Source: Streptomyces showdoensis
Lineage (GTDB): Bacteria > Actinomycetota > Actinomycetes > Streptomycetales > Streptomycetaceae
DNA: 64,000 bases
Assembly (NCBI RefSeq): GCF_039535475.1
Contig: NZ_BAAAXG010000002.1
Coordinates: 331,575 to 395,574 of the forward strand
Direction: 5' to 3'
The notes under the pieces were generated by a model. It saw nothing but the letters and a program-made list of their open reading frames with translations, was not told the origin of the DNA and ran no database searches. Below, one piece after another: positions 8,490 through 15,730 of the stretch (positions are counted from its first letter, which is position 1; the number at the start of each line of letters is the position of its first letter). The position numbers and the translations under genes were made by a program.

Positions 8490-9114
8490 CGGCAACTCCC
8501 AGGGCTCGGAGGGTGAAGGTGACCAGGGCGGGTACGGTGCCGGGCCCGACGGTCTCCCCGGCCGTCGGGTCGGCGGACGGTCCGGTCAGCGGGCCGATGA
8601 GCGCCTCGGCGCCCGCGCCCACCAGGGCGGAGGCGGTCACCCGGGCGTCCTGGGGCGGGAGTTCGCCGCTCTCGACGCCGGTGACGACCAGCGCGGCGAA
8701 GACGTCGCGGAACGCGCGCCGGAAGACGAGGCGCTCGGCGTCGACGGCCGGGTCGACCGGCTCGGCGAGCAGCGCGTAGGCGAGGCGGGGCGCCTTGAGG
8801 GCCCGGGTCGCGAAGGTCTCTATGACGGCCACCACGCGGTCGGCGGAGGTCCGGTGCGTGTCCAGGGCCGCGGCCTCGGAGACGGCGGCGACCTCGCGTC
8901 CGACGACCGTGCGGAACAGCTCGACGGAGAGCGCGGCCTTGCTGGGGAAGTGGCGGTACACGCTGCCGGTGGCGATGCCCGCCCGCGCGGCGACGGCGGC
9001 CATGGTGCAGCCGGCGTAGCCGTGCTCGGCGAGCAGCCCGAGGCCCGCCTCGACCACGGTGGTGCGCTGTGCGTCGAAGCGGGCCTGGACCGCCGGTGTG
9101 CGTCGGTAGGGCAT
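8473..9114 (-). CDS. TetR-family regulator
   Basis: 213 aa from the ATG at 9114. The N-terminal HTH domain is clear (GLLAEHGYAGCTMAAVAARA, then GSVYRHFPSKAALSVELF). The C-terminal ligand domain is unassigned. An in-frame ATG at 9138 has AAGGA immediately before it and could be the real start. The gene overlaps the acyl-CoA dehydrogenase start, so the two form an operon with the regulator first. A loose TGAT-N10-ATCA element at 9131-9148 overlaps the upstream region and could be an autoregulatory site; this is weak. Confidence 0.9.
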   Translation of the reverse strand: MPYRRTPAVQARFDAQRTTVVEAGLGLLAEHGYAGCTMAAVAARAGIATGSVYRHFPSKAALSVELFRTVVGREVAAVSEAAALDTHRTSADRVVAVIETFATRALKAPRLAYALLAEPVDPAVDAERLVFRRAFRDVFAALVVTGVESGELPPQDARVTASALVGAGAEALIGPLTGPSADPTAGETVGPGTVPALVTFTLRALGVADARHA

Positions 9115-9157
9115 GGAAGGAGTGAAGCAGTGATTCATTCCTTCATCAAGGACCCGC

Positions 9158-9697
9158 TCACCGCTCCGTGGGATCCCGCAGGCCACGCAGCGCGAAGTCC
9201 TCGAAGCCGGCGGGCAGCGGGCCGGCGGACCCGTCGAGCCCGTTCAGGGCGGCGACGAGCTTGCGTTCCTCGTACGTGAAGTGGGACTCGACCAGGGCGA
9301 CGAGGCCGTCCAGCTCCCCGCTGATCCGGCGGACCTCGGCGGGGTCCGGCTCGGGGCCGGTGCCGAGTCCGTCGACCAGCTTCTGCACGGCCCGCAGGAT
9401 CTCCGTCACCTGTTCGTGGTCCCGGGACAGCTCGTCGAGCACGGGCCGCAGCTCGGGGTGGCTCCGGGCGAGGGTGGGGAAGACGCCCTCGTCCTCGGCG
9501 GTGTGGTGCCGGGTGAGGGCGGAGCAGAACGCGAGGCAGTGGGACCGCAGTTCGCGCGGGCGCTCCCCGCCGGAGGCGAGATGGGCGGCCACGTCCGCGC
9601 GCAGGCGGGCCAGCTCCTCGCGGAGGTAGAGGTGGACGTCGACGAGTTGGTTGCCGAACGCCGCGAGGCGGTCGGTCGGTTCGGGACGGAGGGACAT
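9158..9697 (-). CDS. Hemerythrin-like HHE-domain protein
   Basis: 179 aa with the iron-ligand spacing of HHE proteins: DVHLYLREEL (His22), HCLAFCSALTRHHTAEDEGV (His53, His63/64, Glu67), RDHEQV (His92 region) and ESHFTYEERK (His and Glu of the last helix). Such proteins bind a di-iron centre and sense or buffer oxygen, NO or iron. It stands alone, 44 bp upstream of the TetR gene on the same strand, and may share its transcript. No signal peptide, so cytoplasmic. Confidence 0.88.
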   Translation of the reverse strand: MSLRPEPTDRLAAFGNQLVDVHLYLREELARLRADVAAHLASGGERPRELRSHCLAFCSALTRHHTAEDEGVFPTLARSHPELRPVLDELSRDHEQVTEILRAVQKLVDGLGTGPEPDPAEVRRISGELDGLVALVESHFTYEERKLVAALNGLDGSAGPLPAGFEDFALRGLRDPTER

Positions 9698-9749
9698 GCC
9701 CGCATCGTAGGTGCGCGGGCACGTCCCCGGGTACGGTCCGCCGCCGGCC

Positions 9750-10334
9750 TCAGCCCGTGAAGATCTCCACGAGCGACCAGATCGCCAGCGCGGCCATGCA
9801 GACGCCGCCGATCCGCTGCACGGTCTTGAGCGGGACGCGCTTCGCGATGAAGCGGCCCGCGACGAGCGCGAGCGCGGACACGCTCATCAGGGCTGCCGCG
9901 GAGCCGATCGCCGTCGACCAGGTGCCGTTGGTGGCGGCGAGGTTGGCCGTGGTGATCTGGGTCAGGTCGCCCCACTCGCTGATGAAGACGGCCATGAAGG
10001 CGGTCGAGTAGACGGGCCAGAAGCCGGTCACGGTCTTGCCGCCGGTGTCGTCCTCGTCCTCGTCGCCCCCGCCGCGCAGCAGCATGAAGGCGCCGAAGCC
10101 GAACATCAGGGCCGAGACGAGCTTGACGCTCCAGTCGGGGAGGAGTCCGAGCAGGCTGCCCGCGCCCACGGCGATGGCCACATGGACGATGAACGCGGTC
10201 GAGGTGCCGAACCACACGTACAGCGGACGCATGCGCGTGCCCATGGCGAGGGACGCGAACATCGTCTTGTCGGGAAGCTCGGCGAGGAAGATCAGCCCGA
10301 AGGCGGTGATGATCGCCAAGGGGTCGAGGTGCAT
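9750..10334 (-). CDS. TMEM165/GDT1-family Mn2+/Ca2+ transporter
   Basis: 194 aa with six predicted helices in two repeats. Each repeat carries the family signature E-x-G-D-[KR]-[TS] or a close variant: FLAELPDKTMFAS near residue 16 and VFISEWGDLTQITTANLAA near 120. An acidic cytosolic loop (GGGDEDEDDTGG) separates the halves. UPF0016/GDT1 proteins move Mn2+ or Ca2+ and bacterial members export Mn2+. The ATG at 10334 begins the first helix; an in-frame ATG at 10415 would add a Pro/Arg-rich non-homologous leader. A yybP-ykoY riboswitch sits 126 nt upstream, which strongly supports an Mn2+ export role. Confidence 0.92.
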   Translation of the reverse strand: MHLDPLAIITAFGLIFLAELPDKTMFASLAMGTRMRPLYVWFGTSTAFIVHVAIAVGAGSLLGLLPDWSVKLVSALMFGFGAFMLLRGGGDEDEDDTGGKTVTGFWPVYSTAFMAVFISEWGDLTQITTANLAATNGTWSTAIGSAAALMSVSALALVAGRFIAKRVPLKTVQRIGGVCMAALAIWSLVEIFTG

Positions 10335-10459
10335 ACCGGGAGCTCTCTGCTCGGACCGGGCCCGGGCCCGACACGGCGCCTGGTGGGGCGACGGGAGGAC
10401 CACTCGGCCCGGCATGACGAACCACGCCCACAGGTGCGGGCGCGGCGATGATGCCTGGC

Positions 10460-10559
10460 CGAAGGTCTCGCCCGTCCGCGCTTCCGCGCGGACCCGGTCA
10501 CCGGGAGTCCGAGGACTCCAGTGTGTCGACGACCGGTTCGCAGGGCTACTCCCCTTCGC
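10460..10559 (-). promoter_or_regulatory. yybP-ykoY Mn2+ riboswitch
   Basis: Read on the minus strand, the 5' end is CGAAGGGGAGTAGC and the 3' end GGGCGAGACCTTCG. These are the two hallmark conserved blocks of the yybP-ykoY aptamer, and the outer CGAAGG/CCTTCG arms pair as P1. Between them lie two GC-rich helices (GGAGTCC/GGACTCC and CCGCGCGGAAGCGCGG). yybP-ykoY RNAs bind Mn2+ and turn on exporters when Mn2+ is in excess; here the downstream gene is a GDT1 transporter. The expression platform lies between 10460 and 10334 and includes a self-complementary GGGCCCGGGCCC near the ribosome binding site. Confidence 0.9.
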
Positions 10560-10596
10560 TGCCCACCAGTGTAACGGACAGCTCGGGCCGACTGTC

Positions 10597-10643
10597 GTAG
10601 ACGGTGTCTACTGCGCCGCTCGAGGGGGGTAGACAGTGTCTAC
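10597..10643. promoter_or_regulatory. Twin TetR-type operators GTAGAC-N3-GTCTAC
   Basis: Two 15-bp palindromes, GTAGACGGTGTCTAC at 10597-10611 and GTAGACAGTGTCTAC at 10629-10643, are 32 bp apart, about three helical turns, which would put bound dimers on the same face. The second overlaps a plausible -35 (TAGACA) of the tetR/MFS promoter, with a weak -10 (GATAGA) around 10652 before the ATG at 10666. The first lies behind the divergent riboswitch promoter (possible -10 TACACT at 10568-10573). They are the likely binding sites of the adjacent TetR protein; that assignment is inference. Confidence 0.8.
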
Positions 10644-10665
10644 CAAGATCGGATAGACAAGGCCC

Positions 10666-11397
10666 ATGCCCGCAGAATCCGCAGAGCCAGCAGAATCCAC
10701 AGAGCCCGCAGAATCCGCAGAGTCGGCGGAGTCGGCAGAGTTCGACGACTCGGCCGACTCCACTCCGTCTCCCGCCTCCGTCGCCCCGCCGTCCTCGCCC
10801 GAGACCGGGCTGCGCGACCGCCTGGTCCGGGTCGGCGTCGAGCTCGTCGACGCGGAGGGCGCCCAGGCCCTGTCGCTGCGCGAGATCGCCCGCCGGGCGG
10901 GGGTCTCGCACGGTGCGCCCCGTCGCCACTTCCCGACCCACCTGGACCTGCTCTCGGCCATCGCCCGCGAGGGCTTCCGCGAACTCGGCGCCCGCACGGC
11001 ACGGGCGGAGGCGGAGGCGGAGGCGGAGGGGGGCACGGAGGGGGAGCGAGCGGCCCGCGCGCGGATCGAGGTCCTCGCCCGCGCCTACCTCGACTTCGCG
11101 CGGACCCGCAGCGGGATGTACGAACTGATGTTCCGCCACGATCTCCTGGAGAGCGGCCGGCTCGGCCTGCGCGACACCAGCCTCCCGCTCTTCGCCGGCT
11201 TCGTCGCCCTCGTCGCCGAGGCCCGCCCCGATGCCGACCCCGCCACCGCCGCCGGCGCGCTCTGGGCCAACCTGCACGGCATCGCCCAGCTCTGGCGCTG
11301 GGGCAGCCTGCGCCTCGCCACCGGTGCGGAGGACGTGGAACCGCTCCTCGCCGCCACGCTCCGGGCGCACCTGGGCCCGGCCGGGGGCGCCCGATGA
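10666..11397 (+). CDS. TetR/AcrR-family regulator with AES-repeat N-terminus
   Basis: 243 aa. Residues 1-40 are a low-complexity tail of Ala-Glu-Ser/Pro triplets encoded by a degenerate repeat and are probably disordered. The HTH domain follows (LVDAEGAQALSLREIARRAG, then HGAPRRHFPTHLDLLSAI). The C-terminus resembles the WHG-type TetR_C domain (ARAYLDFARTRSGMYELMF). The ATGA overlap with the next gene makes a regulator/efflux operon. Twin palindromes upstream suggest autorepression. The acidic N-terminal tail is longer than usual for the family. Confidence 0.9.
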   Translation: MPAESAEPAESTEPAESAESAESAEFDDSADSTPSPASVAPPSSPETGLRDRLVRVGVELVDAEGAQALSLREIARRAGVSHGAPRRHFPTHLDLLSAIAREGFRELGARTARAEAEAEAEGGTEGERAARARIEVLARAYLDFARTRSGMYELMFRHDLLESGRLGLRDTSLPLFAGFVALVAEARPDADPATAAGALWANLHGIAQLWRWGSLRLATGAEDVEPLLAATLRAHLGPAGGAR

Positions 11398-12773
11398 GCC
11401 GCACCGCCGTCGCCGTCCCGCCCGTCACCGCGACCCGGCACCGGGTCATCGCCCTGACCTGCAGCGTCGTCGGAGCCGCCGTCGTCGCCCTCGACGGGAC
11501 CGTGCTGACCGTCGCCCAGCCCGTCCTCCAGCGCGACCTCGGCGCCGGCCTCGGAGAGGTGCAGTGGACCAGCACCGGCTACCTCGTGGCCGTCGCCAGT
11601 CTGCTGGTGTTCGCCGGCCGGCTCGGCGACCGGTACGGGCACCGCCGGGTCTTCGCGGTGGGCTGCCTCGGCTTCGCCGCGGCCTCCGCCGGGATAGCCG
11701 CCGCCCCCGGGATCGGCACGGTGATCGCCCTCCGGGTCGTCCAGGGGATCGCCGGCGCCCTGCTTCAGCCCGCCACGCTCGGCATGCTGCGGGCCGCCTA
11801 TCCGCCCGACCGCCTGGGCATGCCGGTCGCCCTGCGCACCAGCGCCATCGGTCTCGCCGCCGCGACCGGGCCGCTCCTCGGCGGCGCGCTGGTCGGCGCG
11901 TACGGCTGGCGTGCCGTCTTCCTGATCGGCGTGGCCCCCACGGCGGCGCTCGCCCTCCTCTGCCTGGCCGTACCCGAACGGCGCGAGGCCCCGCCGGCCG
12001 CCGGTGCCCCCGGCCGCCCCGGACCAGGAGCCCTGGACCTCCCCGGCGCCGCCCTCCTCGGCCTCGCCCTCGCCTGCCTGGTCCACGGGCTCGTCACCGG
12101 CACCCCGGTCGCCCTCGCCGCCGCCGCGCTCGCCGCCCTCCTCCTCGTACGCCACGAACGGCGCGCCCCGCACCCCCTGCTGCCGCCGGCCCTGCTGCGG
12201 CCCGGGCCCGTCACCGCCGGGCTCGGGACGCTGCTCGCCTTGTCCGCCGCGTTCTCCGGCACCCTCTTCGCCGCCACCTACCTCTTCCAGGACACCCTCG
12301 GCCTCGACCCGCTGGACACCGCCCTGCGGATGGTCCCGCTCGCCGCGCTCCTGGTGCTGGGGGCCCCGGTCAGCGCCCTGCTCCACCGCCGCTTCGGGGC
12401 CAGGGCCACGGCCACCGGGGGAGCCCTGCTCACCGCGCTCGGCGTGCTGCTGCTCGGCCTGCCGGGCGCGGCGGAACGGGCCCTGTCCGCCGGGGGCTGC
12501 GCGGCCCTGATCGGGGCCGGATTCGGGGCCGTGATGGTGACCGCGACCTCCGTCGTCGTGCACCGGGCGCCGCCCGAGCACGCCGGGGTGGCCGGCGGGC
12601 TCCAGCAGACCGCGATGAACACGGGACCCGTCCTCGGCGTCGTCCTCGCCTCGCTGCTGCTCGCCTCCGGCACCGCCCTGCCCGCGCTCGCCGCCGTCGC
12701 CGTCCTCGCCGTACCCGCCGCGCTCGCGCTGCCCGGACCGCGCCGGGACGCTGACACGCCACCGGCGACGTAA
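11394..12773 (+). CDS. DHA2-type MFS drug efflux transporter
   Basis: 459 aa, EmrB/QacA-like, about 13-14 predicted helices. Motif C-like GTVLTVAQPVLQRDL appears in helix 1 and motif A (FAGRLGDRYGHRRVF) in the 2-3 loop. The C-terminal half carries EHAGVAGGLQQTAMNTGPVL, a pattern usual in actinobacterial multidrug exporters. It starts inside the stop codon of the TetR gene (ATGA), so the regulator probably represses its own operon and is released by the drug substrate. Substrate unknown. Confidence 0.92.
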   Translation: MSRTAVAVPPVTATRHRVIALTCSVVGAAVVALDGTVLTVAQPVLQRDLGAGLGEVQWTSTGYLVAVASLLVFAGRLGDRYGHRRVFAVGCLGFAAASAGIAAAPGIGTVIALRVVQGIAGALLQPATLGMLRAAYPPDRLGMPVALRTSAIGLAAATGPLLGGALVGAYGWRAVFLIGVAPTAALALLCLAVPERREAPPAAGAPGRPGPGALDLPGAALLGLALACLVHGLVTGTPVALAAAALAALLLVRHERRAPHPLLPPALLRPGPVTAGLGTLLALSAAFSGTLFAATYLFQDTLGLDPLDTALRMVPLAALLVLGAPVSALLHRRFGARATATGGALLTALGVLLLGLPGAAERALSAGGCAALIGAGFGAVMVTATSVVVHRAPPEHAGVAGGLQQTAMNTGPVLGVVLASLLLASGTALPALAAVAVLAVPAALALPGPRRDADTPPAT

Positions 12774-12812
12774 CGCCCGGGTCCGGCCCCGCCCCGTACG
12801 TACGATCAGTCA

Positions 12813-13958
12813 ATGCCCACAGGTGGTCACCGTCTCACCACGCCCAAGGGGACGCGCACCCAGTTCACCATCGGTCTCGCGCTGCCCCTGCTGGCCCTCG
12901 CGCTCGTGGTGGTCGTCGACCTCGTCACCTCGCAGGGGCAGCACTTCGACCGGCTGCTCGTCATCGGCCCCGCGCTCGCCGCCGTCACCTGGAACGTGCG
13001 CGGGACCGTCGCCATCGGCCTGCTCGCGATGGTGCTGCGGCTGGCCCTCGCCCTGGCGCAGGGCGATCCCGCGCAGGACATCCTCGCGGCCGAGGCCGTG
13101 CTGGCCGCCGTCATCGCCGCCGCCGTCTGGGTCAGCCGGGTCCGCGCCCGCTACGAGCAGGACATGCGGGAGGTCACGGCCGTCGCCGAGGTCGTCCAGC
13201 GGGTGCTGCTGCGCCCGCTGGCCCCCCGGCTCGGCCGGGTCGAACTGCACCTGCTGTACCTCGCCGCCGCCGCGAAGGCCCGGATCGGCGGCGACTTCTA
13301 CGAGGCGGTACGGGTCCCCGGCGCCGTCCGCGTCATGCTCGGCGACGTCCAGGGCAAGGGCCTCGGTGCCGTGGAGAGCGCCTCCGTGCTGCTCGGCTCC
13401 TACCGCGGCGCCGTCACCGACGCGCCCGACCTCCCGGCCCTCGCCGACCGGCTCGAAGAGGGCCTGGAGCGGTACGGCACCTGGGACCCCGAATCCGACG
13501 TCACCGAGCGCTTCGCCACCGTCCTGCTCCTCGAACTCCCCGACGACGAGGACGTCGTCCGCCTGCTGAGCCTCGGCCACCCGGCCCCGCTCCTCCAGCA
13601 CGGGGGACGGGTGCGGCCCGTCGAGCTGACCGACCCGTCGTTGCCCGTCAACCTGGCCGGGCTGTGCACCTCCCGGCACCGCGTGGAGCAGGCGCCGTTC
13701 GGACCGGGGGACCGGCTGCTGCTGTTCACCGACGGGGTCAGCGAGACCCGGGACAAGGCGGGCGTGTTCTACCCGCTGGAGGACCGGCTCCGCGGCTGGG
13801 CGGACGTGCCGGCCGACCGGGTCCTGCCGCTGCTCCAGGACGACCTCGCCGCCTACGGCGCGGACGGCCTCGACGACGACGTGGCCGCGCTGCTCCTCGT
13901 CCGGCCGCCGGAACCGGCCGCCGGGCCCCCCGCGGCCGGCGCGGCGGCGCAGGGGTAG
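12813..13958 (+). CDS. Membrane-anchored SpoIIE/PP2C-type phosphatase
   Basis: 381 aa. The N-terminal 105 residues hold about four transmembrane helices, then a short linker (RVRARYEQDMREVTAVAEVV) and a PPM/SpoIIE serine phosphatase domain: RIGGDFYEAVR, VMLGDVQGKGLGAV, LLLFTDGVSETRDKAG and GLDDDVAALLLV supply the metal-binding aspartates. Such proteins dephosphorylate anti-sigma-factor antagonists. No kinase or STAS partner is adjacent. A TACGAT about seven bases before the ATG and no Shine-Dalgarno sequence suggest a leaderless transcript. Confidence 0.92.
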   Translation: MPTGGHRLTTPKGTRTQFTIGLALPLLALALVVVVDLVTSQGQHFDRLLVIGPALAAVTWNVRGTVAIGLLAMVLRLALALAQGDPAQDILAAEAVLAAVIAAAVWVSRVRARYEQDMREVTAVAEVVQRVLLRPLAPRLGRVELHLLYLAAAAKARIGGDFYEAVRVPGAVRVMLGDVQGKGLGAVESASVLLGSYRGAVTDAPDLPALADRLEEGLERYGTWDPESDVTERFATVLLLELPDDEDVVRLLSLGHPAPLLQHGGRVRPVELTDPSLPVNLAGLCTSRHRVEQAPFGPGDRLLLFTDGVSETRDKAGVFYPLEDRLRGWADVPADRVLPLLQDDLAAYGADGLDDDVAALLLVRPPEPAAGPPAAGAAAQG

Positions 13959-13975
13959 CGGGCGGGACCCGGACG

Positions 13976-14016
13976 CCGGGGAGGGGCCGGGTGCGGTGCG
14001 CCCGGCCCCTCCCCGG
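13976..14016. terminator. Bidirectional hairpin terminator, 16-bp perfect stem
   Basis: CCGGGGAGGGGCCGGG (13976-13991) pairs perfectly with CCCGGCCCCTCCCCGG (14001-14016) around a 9-nt loop. It lies exactly between the convergent phosphatase (stop 13958) and HMA-domain (stop 14042) genes. No U-run follows, as is common for Streptomyces terminators. Confidence 0.85.
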
Positions 14017-14041
14017 TCACCTCCTGGACCCCGGCCCCCGG

Positions 14042-14260
14042 TCAGGCGCGGCCGTGGAAGTCGTAGCCCGCGTCGTCGATGGTCGTGGAGATCAGCGCGT
14101 CATCCGGCTCGGCGCTGGTGTTGACGGTGACCAGGCCGGTGGAGATCTCCACGCTCACGGTGTCGACGCCGTCCAGTCCGCGCAGGGCCTCGGAGACGAT
14201 CGCCTTGCAGTGACCGCTGTTGACACCGGAAACCTTGTACGTGGTGGAGAAAGCGGACAT
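14042..14260 (-). CDS. Heavy-metal-associated (CopZ-like) protein, altered metal motif
   Basis: 72 aa, the size and fold pattern of a CopZ/Atx1 chaperone (beta-alpha-beta-beta-alpha-beta), with perfect AGGAGG before the ATG. The metal loop, normally M-x-C-x-x-C, here reads V13-N14-S15-G16-H17-C18: the methionine and first cysteine are replaced and only Cys18 remains. The rest (DGVDTVSVEISTGLVTVNTS, then IDDAGYDF) is intact family sequence. I confirmed AAC AGC GGT CAC TGC in the DNA, so it is not a translation slip. No P-type ATPase is beside it. Two CsoR-like palindromes lie upstream. It may bind another metal, bind weakly, or act as a sensor. Confidence 0.88.
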   Translation of the reverse strand: MSAFSTTYKVSGVNSGHCKAIVSEALRGLDGVDTVSVEISTGLVTVNTSAEPDDALISTTIDDAGYDFHGRA

Positions 14261-14286
14261 GGGAACCTCCTGAGCGTGTGCGCGTG

Positions 14287-14334
14287 ATACCCCCAAGGGG
14301 TATTCCGTTGATCCATTTCTACCCCCAGGGGGTA
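14287..14334. promoter_or_regulatory. Two CsoR-type G/C-tract palindromes
   Basis: ATACCCCCAAGGGGTAT (14287-14303) and TACCCCCAGGGGGTA (14320-14334) lie 27-74 bp upstream of the HMA-protein start. Arms of TACCCC/GGGGTA around a short centre are the binding-site type of copper sensor CsoR and related sulfur or metal sensors of that family. Two copies suggest cooperative binding over the promoter. No csoR gene is in the window, so the regulator would act in trans. Confidence 0.78.
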
Positions 14335-14365
14335 TCCCGCGCAAGGAGGGTTCCGGCCGTCGGGC

Positions 14366-15730
14366 TCAGGCCAGGGGCGGCAGCTCGAGGTGCTCCCGCA
14401 GCGTCGTCCCCGTGTACGCCGTGCGGTACGCCCCGCGCTCCTGGAGCTCCGGGACCAGCAGGTCCACGATGTCGTCCAGGCCGTCCGGGATCAGGTACGG
14501 CGAGATGTTGAAGCCGTCCAGGGCCCCGTGCCGCACCCAGCGGGCGAACTTCTCGGCGAGTCCGGCGGCCGTGCCGACGTGACCCCGCTGGGGACCGAGC
14601 TCGATCACCGTCTCCCGCAGCGACCAGCCGTTGGCCTCCGCCCTGGCCCGCCATTCGGCCACCACGCCCCGCGGGTCCGCGATCCGCGCCGAGCCGAACG
14701 CGCCCGTGTTCTCCTCGACGACCGGGTCCTCCGCGGGCAGCGGCCCGTCCGCGTCGCGCTCCGAGAGGTCCAGGTTCCACAGCCGGCTCGCGACGGCCAG
14801 GGCCGTCGCCGGGGTGACCTGCTCCAGGCGCACCCAGCGGGCCTTCTCCTCCGCCTCCTTCTCGGTCGCGCCGATGACGATCTCCGTGGCGGGCAGGATG
14901 CGCAGCGCGTCCTCCGGACGTCCCGCCGCGCGCAGCCGTCGCCGGATGTCCTCGGCGAAGCCGAGCGCGTCGTCGAAGTCCCGCCCGTGCGCGGAGAAGA
15001 TGACGTCCGCGTTGCGCGCCGCGAAGTCCCGGCCGTCCGGCGAGTCGCCCGCCTGGAAGATCACTGGATGCCCCTGGGCGCTGCGCGGCAGCGCCGGCAC
15101 CAGGTCGACGTCGAACTGCGCCCCCGCAGCCCGCACCCGGCCTATCGTGCCCGGCACCGACCAGCTGCGGGCCTCGACCGAGTCGGTGACGGCGCCCTCC
15201 GCCCAGCCGTCCCAGATCGCGCGGGCAACCTTGAGGAACTCCTCGGCGCGCGTGTACCGGTCGGCGTGGTCGAGGAAGCCGCCGCGCCGGAAGTTGGCGC
15301 CGGTCCAGGCGTTGTCCGTGGTCACGACGTTCCAGCCGGCGCGGCCCCCGGAGAGCAGGTCGAGGCTCGCGAGCCGGTGGGCCAGGTCGCCCGGCTCGTT
15401 GAAGGTCGTGTTGGAGGTGGAGACCAGGCCGATCCGGTGGGTGACGGCCGCGAGCGCGGCGAGCTGGGCGAGGGAGTCGGGCCGCCCGGCGACGTCCAGG
15501 TCGTGGATGTGCCCGTCGGTCTCGCGCAGCCGCAGCCCGTCGCCGAGGAAGAAGGCGTCGAACAGGCCGCGTTCGGCGGTCTGGGCGACCTTCCGGAAGG
15601 AGGCCGGGTCGATCTGGGAGCCGCTGGCGGGGTCGGACCAGATGGTCCAGTGGTTGACGCCCTGGAAGAAGACGCCGAAGTGCAGCCGGGCGTCGGGACG
15701 GGGGACGTCGTGCGGGTCGGTGCCGGTCAT
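14366..15730 (-). CDS. LLM-class FMN monooxygenase (NtaA/SnaA/DszA family)
   Basis: 454 aa, the normal length of NtaA/SnaA/DszA/SoxA flavin monooxygenases, which use FMNH2 from a separate reductase. Family landmarks: FGVFFQGVNHWTIW, FFLGDGLRLRE, LVSTSNTTFNEPGDLAHRLA, SGGRAGWNVVTTDNAW, HPVIFQAGDSPDGRDFAARN and the C-terminal GFNISPYLIPDGLDDIVDLL. Its ATG overlaps the stop of the upstream monooxygenase (ATGA), so the pair is co-translated. The cysteine-containing leader peptide upstream of the operon points to organosulfur scavenging, for example sulfonate or thioether cleavage; that is inference. Confidence 0.92.
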   Translation of the reverse strand: MTGTDPHDVPRPDARLHFGVFFQGVNHWTIWSDPASGSQIDPASFRKVAQTAERGLFDAFFLGDGLRLRETDGHIHDLDVAGRPDSLAQLAALAAVTHRIGLVSTSNTTFNEPGDLAHRLASLDLLSGGRAGWNVVTTDNAWTGANFRRGGFLDHADRYTRAEEFLKVARAIWDGWAEGAVTDSVEARSWSVPGTIGRVRAAGAQFDVDLVPALPRSAQGHPVIFQAGDSPDGRDFAARNADVIFSAHGRDFDDALGFAEDIRRRLRAAGRPEDALRILPATEIVIGATEKEAEEKARWVRLEQVTPATALAVASRLWNLDLSERDADGPLPAEDPVVEENTGAFGSARIADPRGVVAEWRARAEANGWSLRETVIELGPQRGHVGTAAGLAEKFARWVRHGALDGFNISPYLIPDGLDDIVDLLVPELQERGAYRTAYTGTTLREHLELPPLA

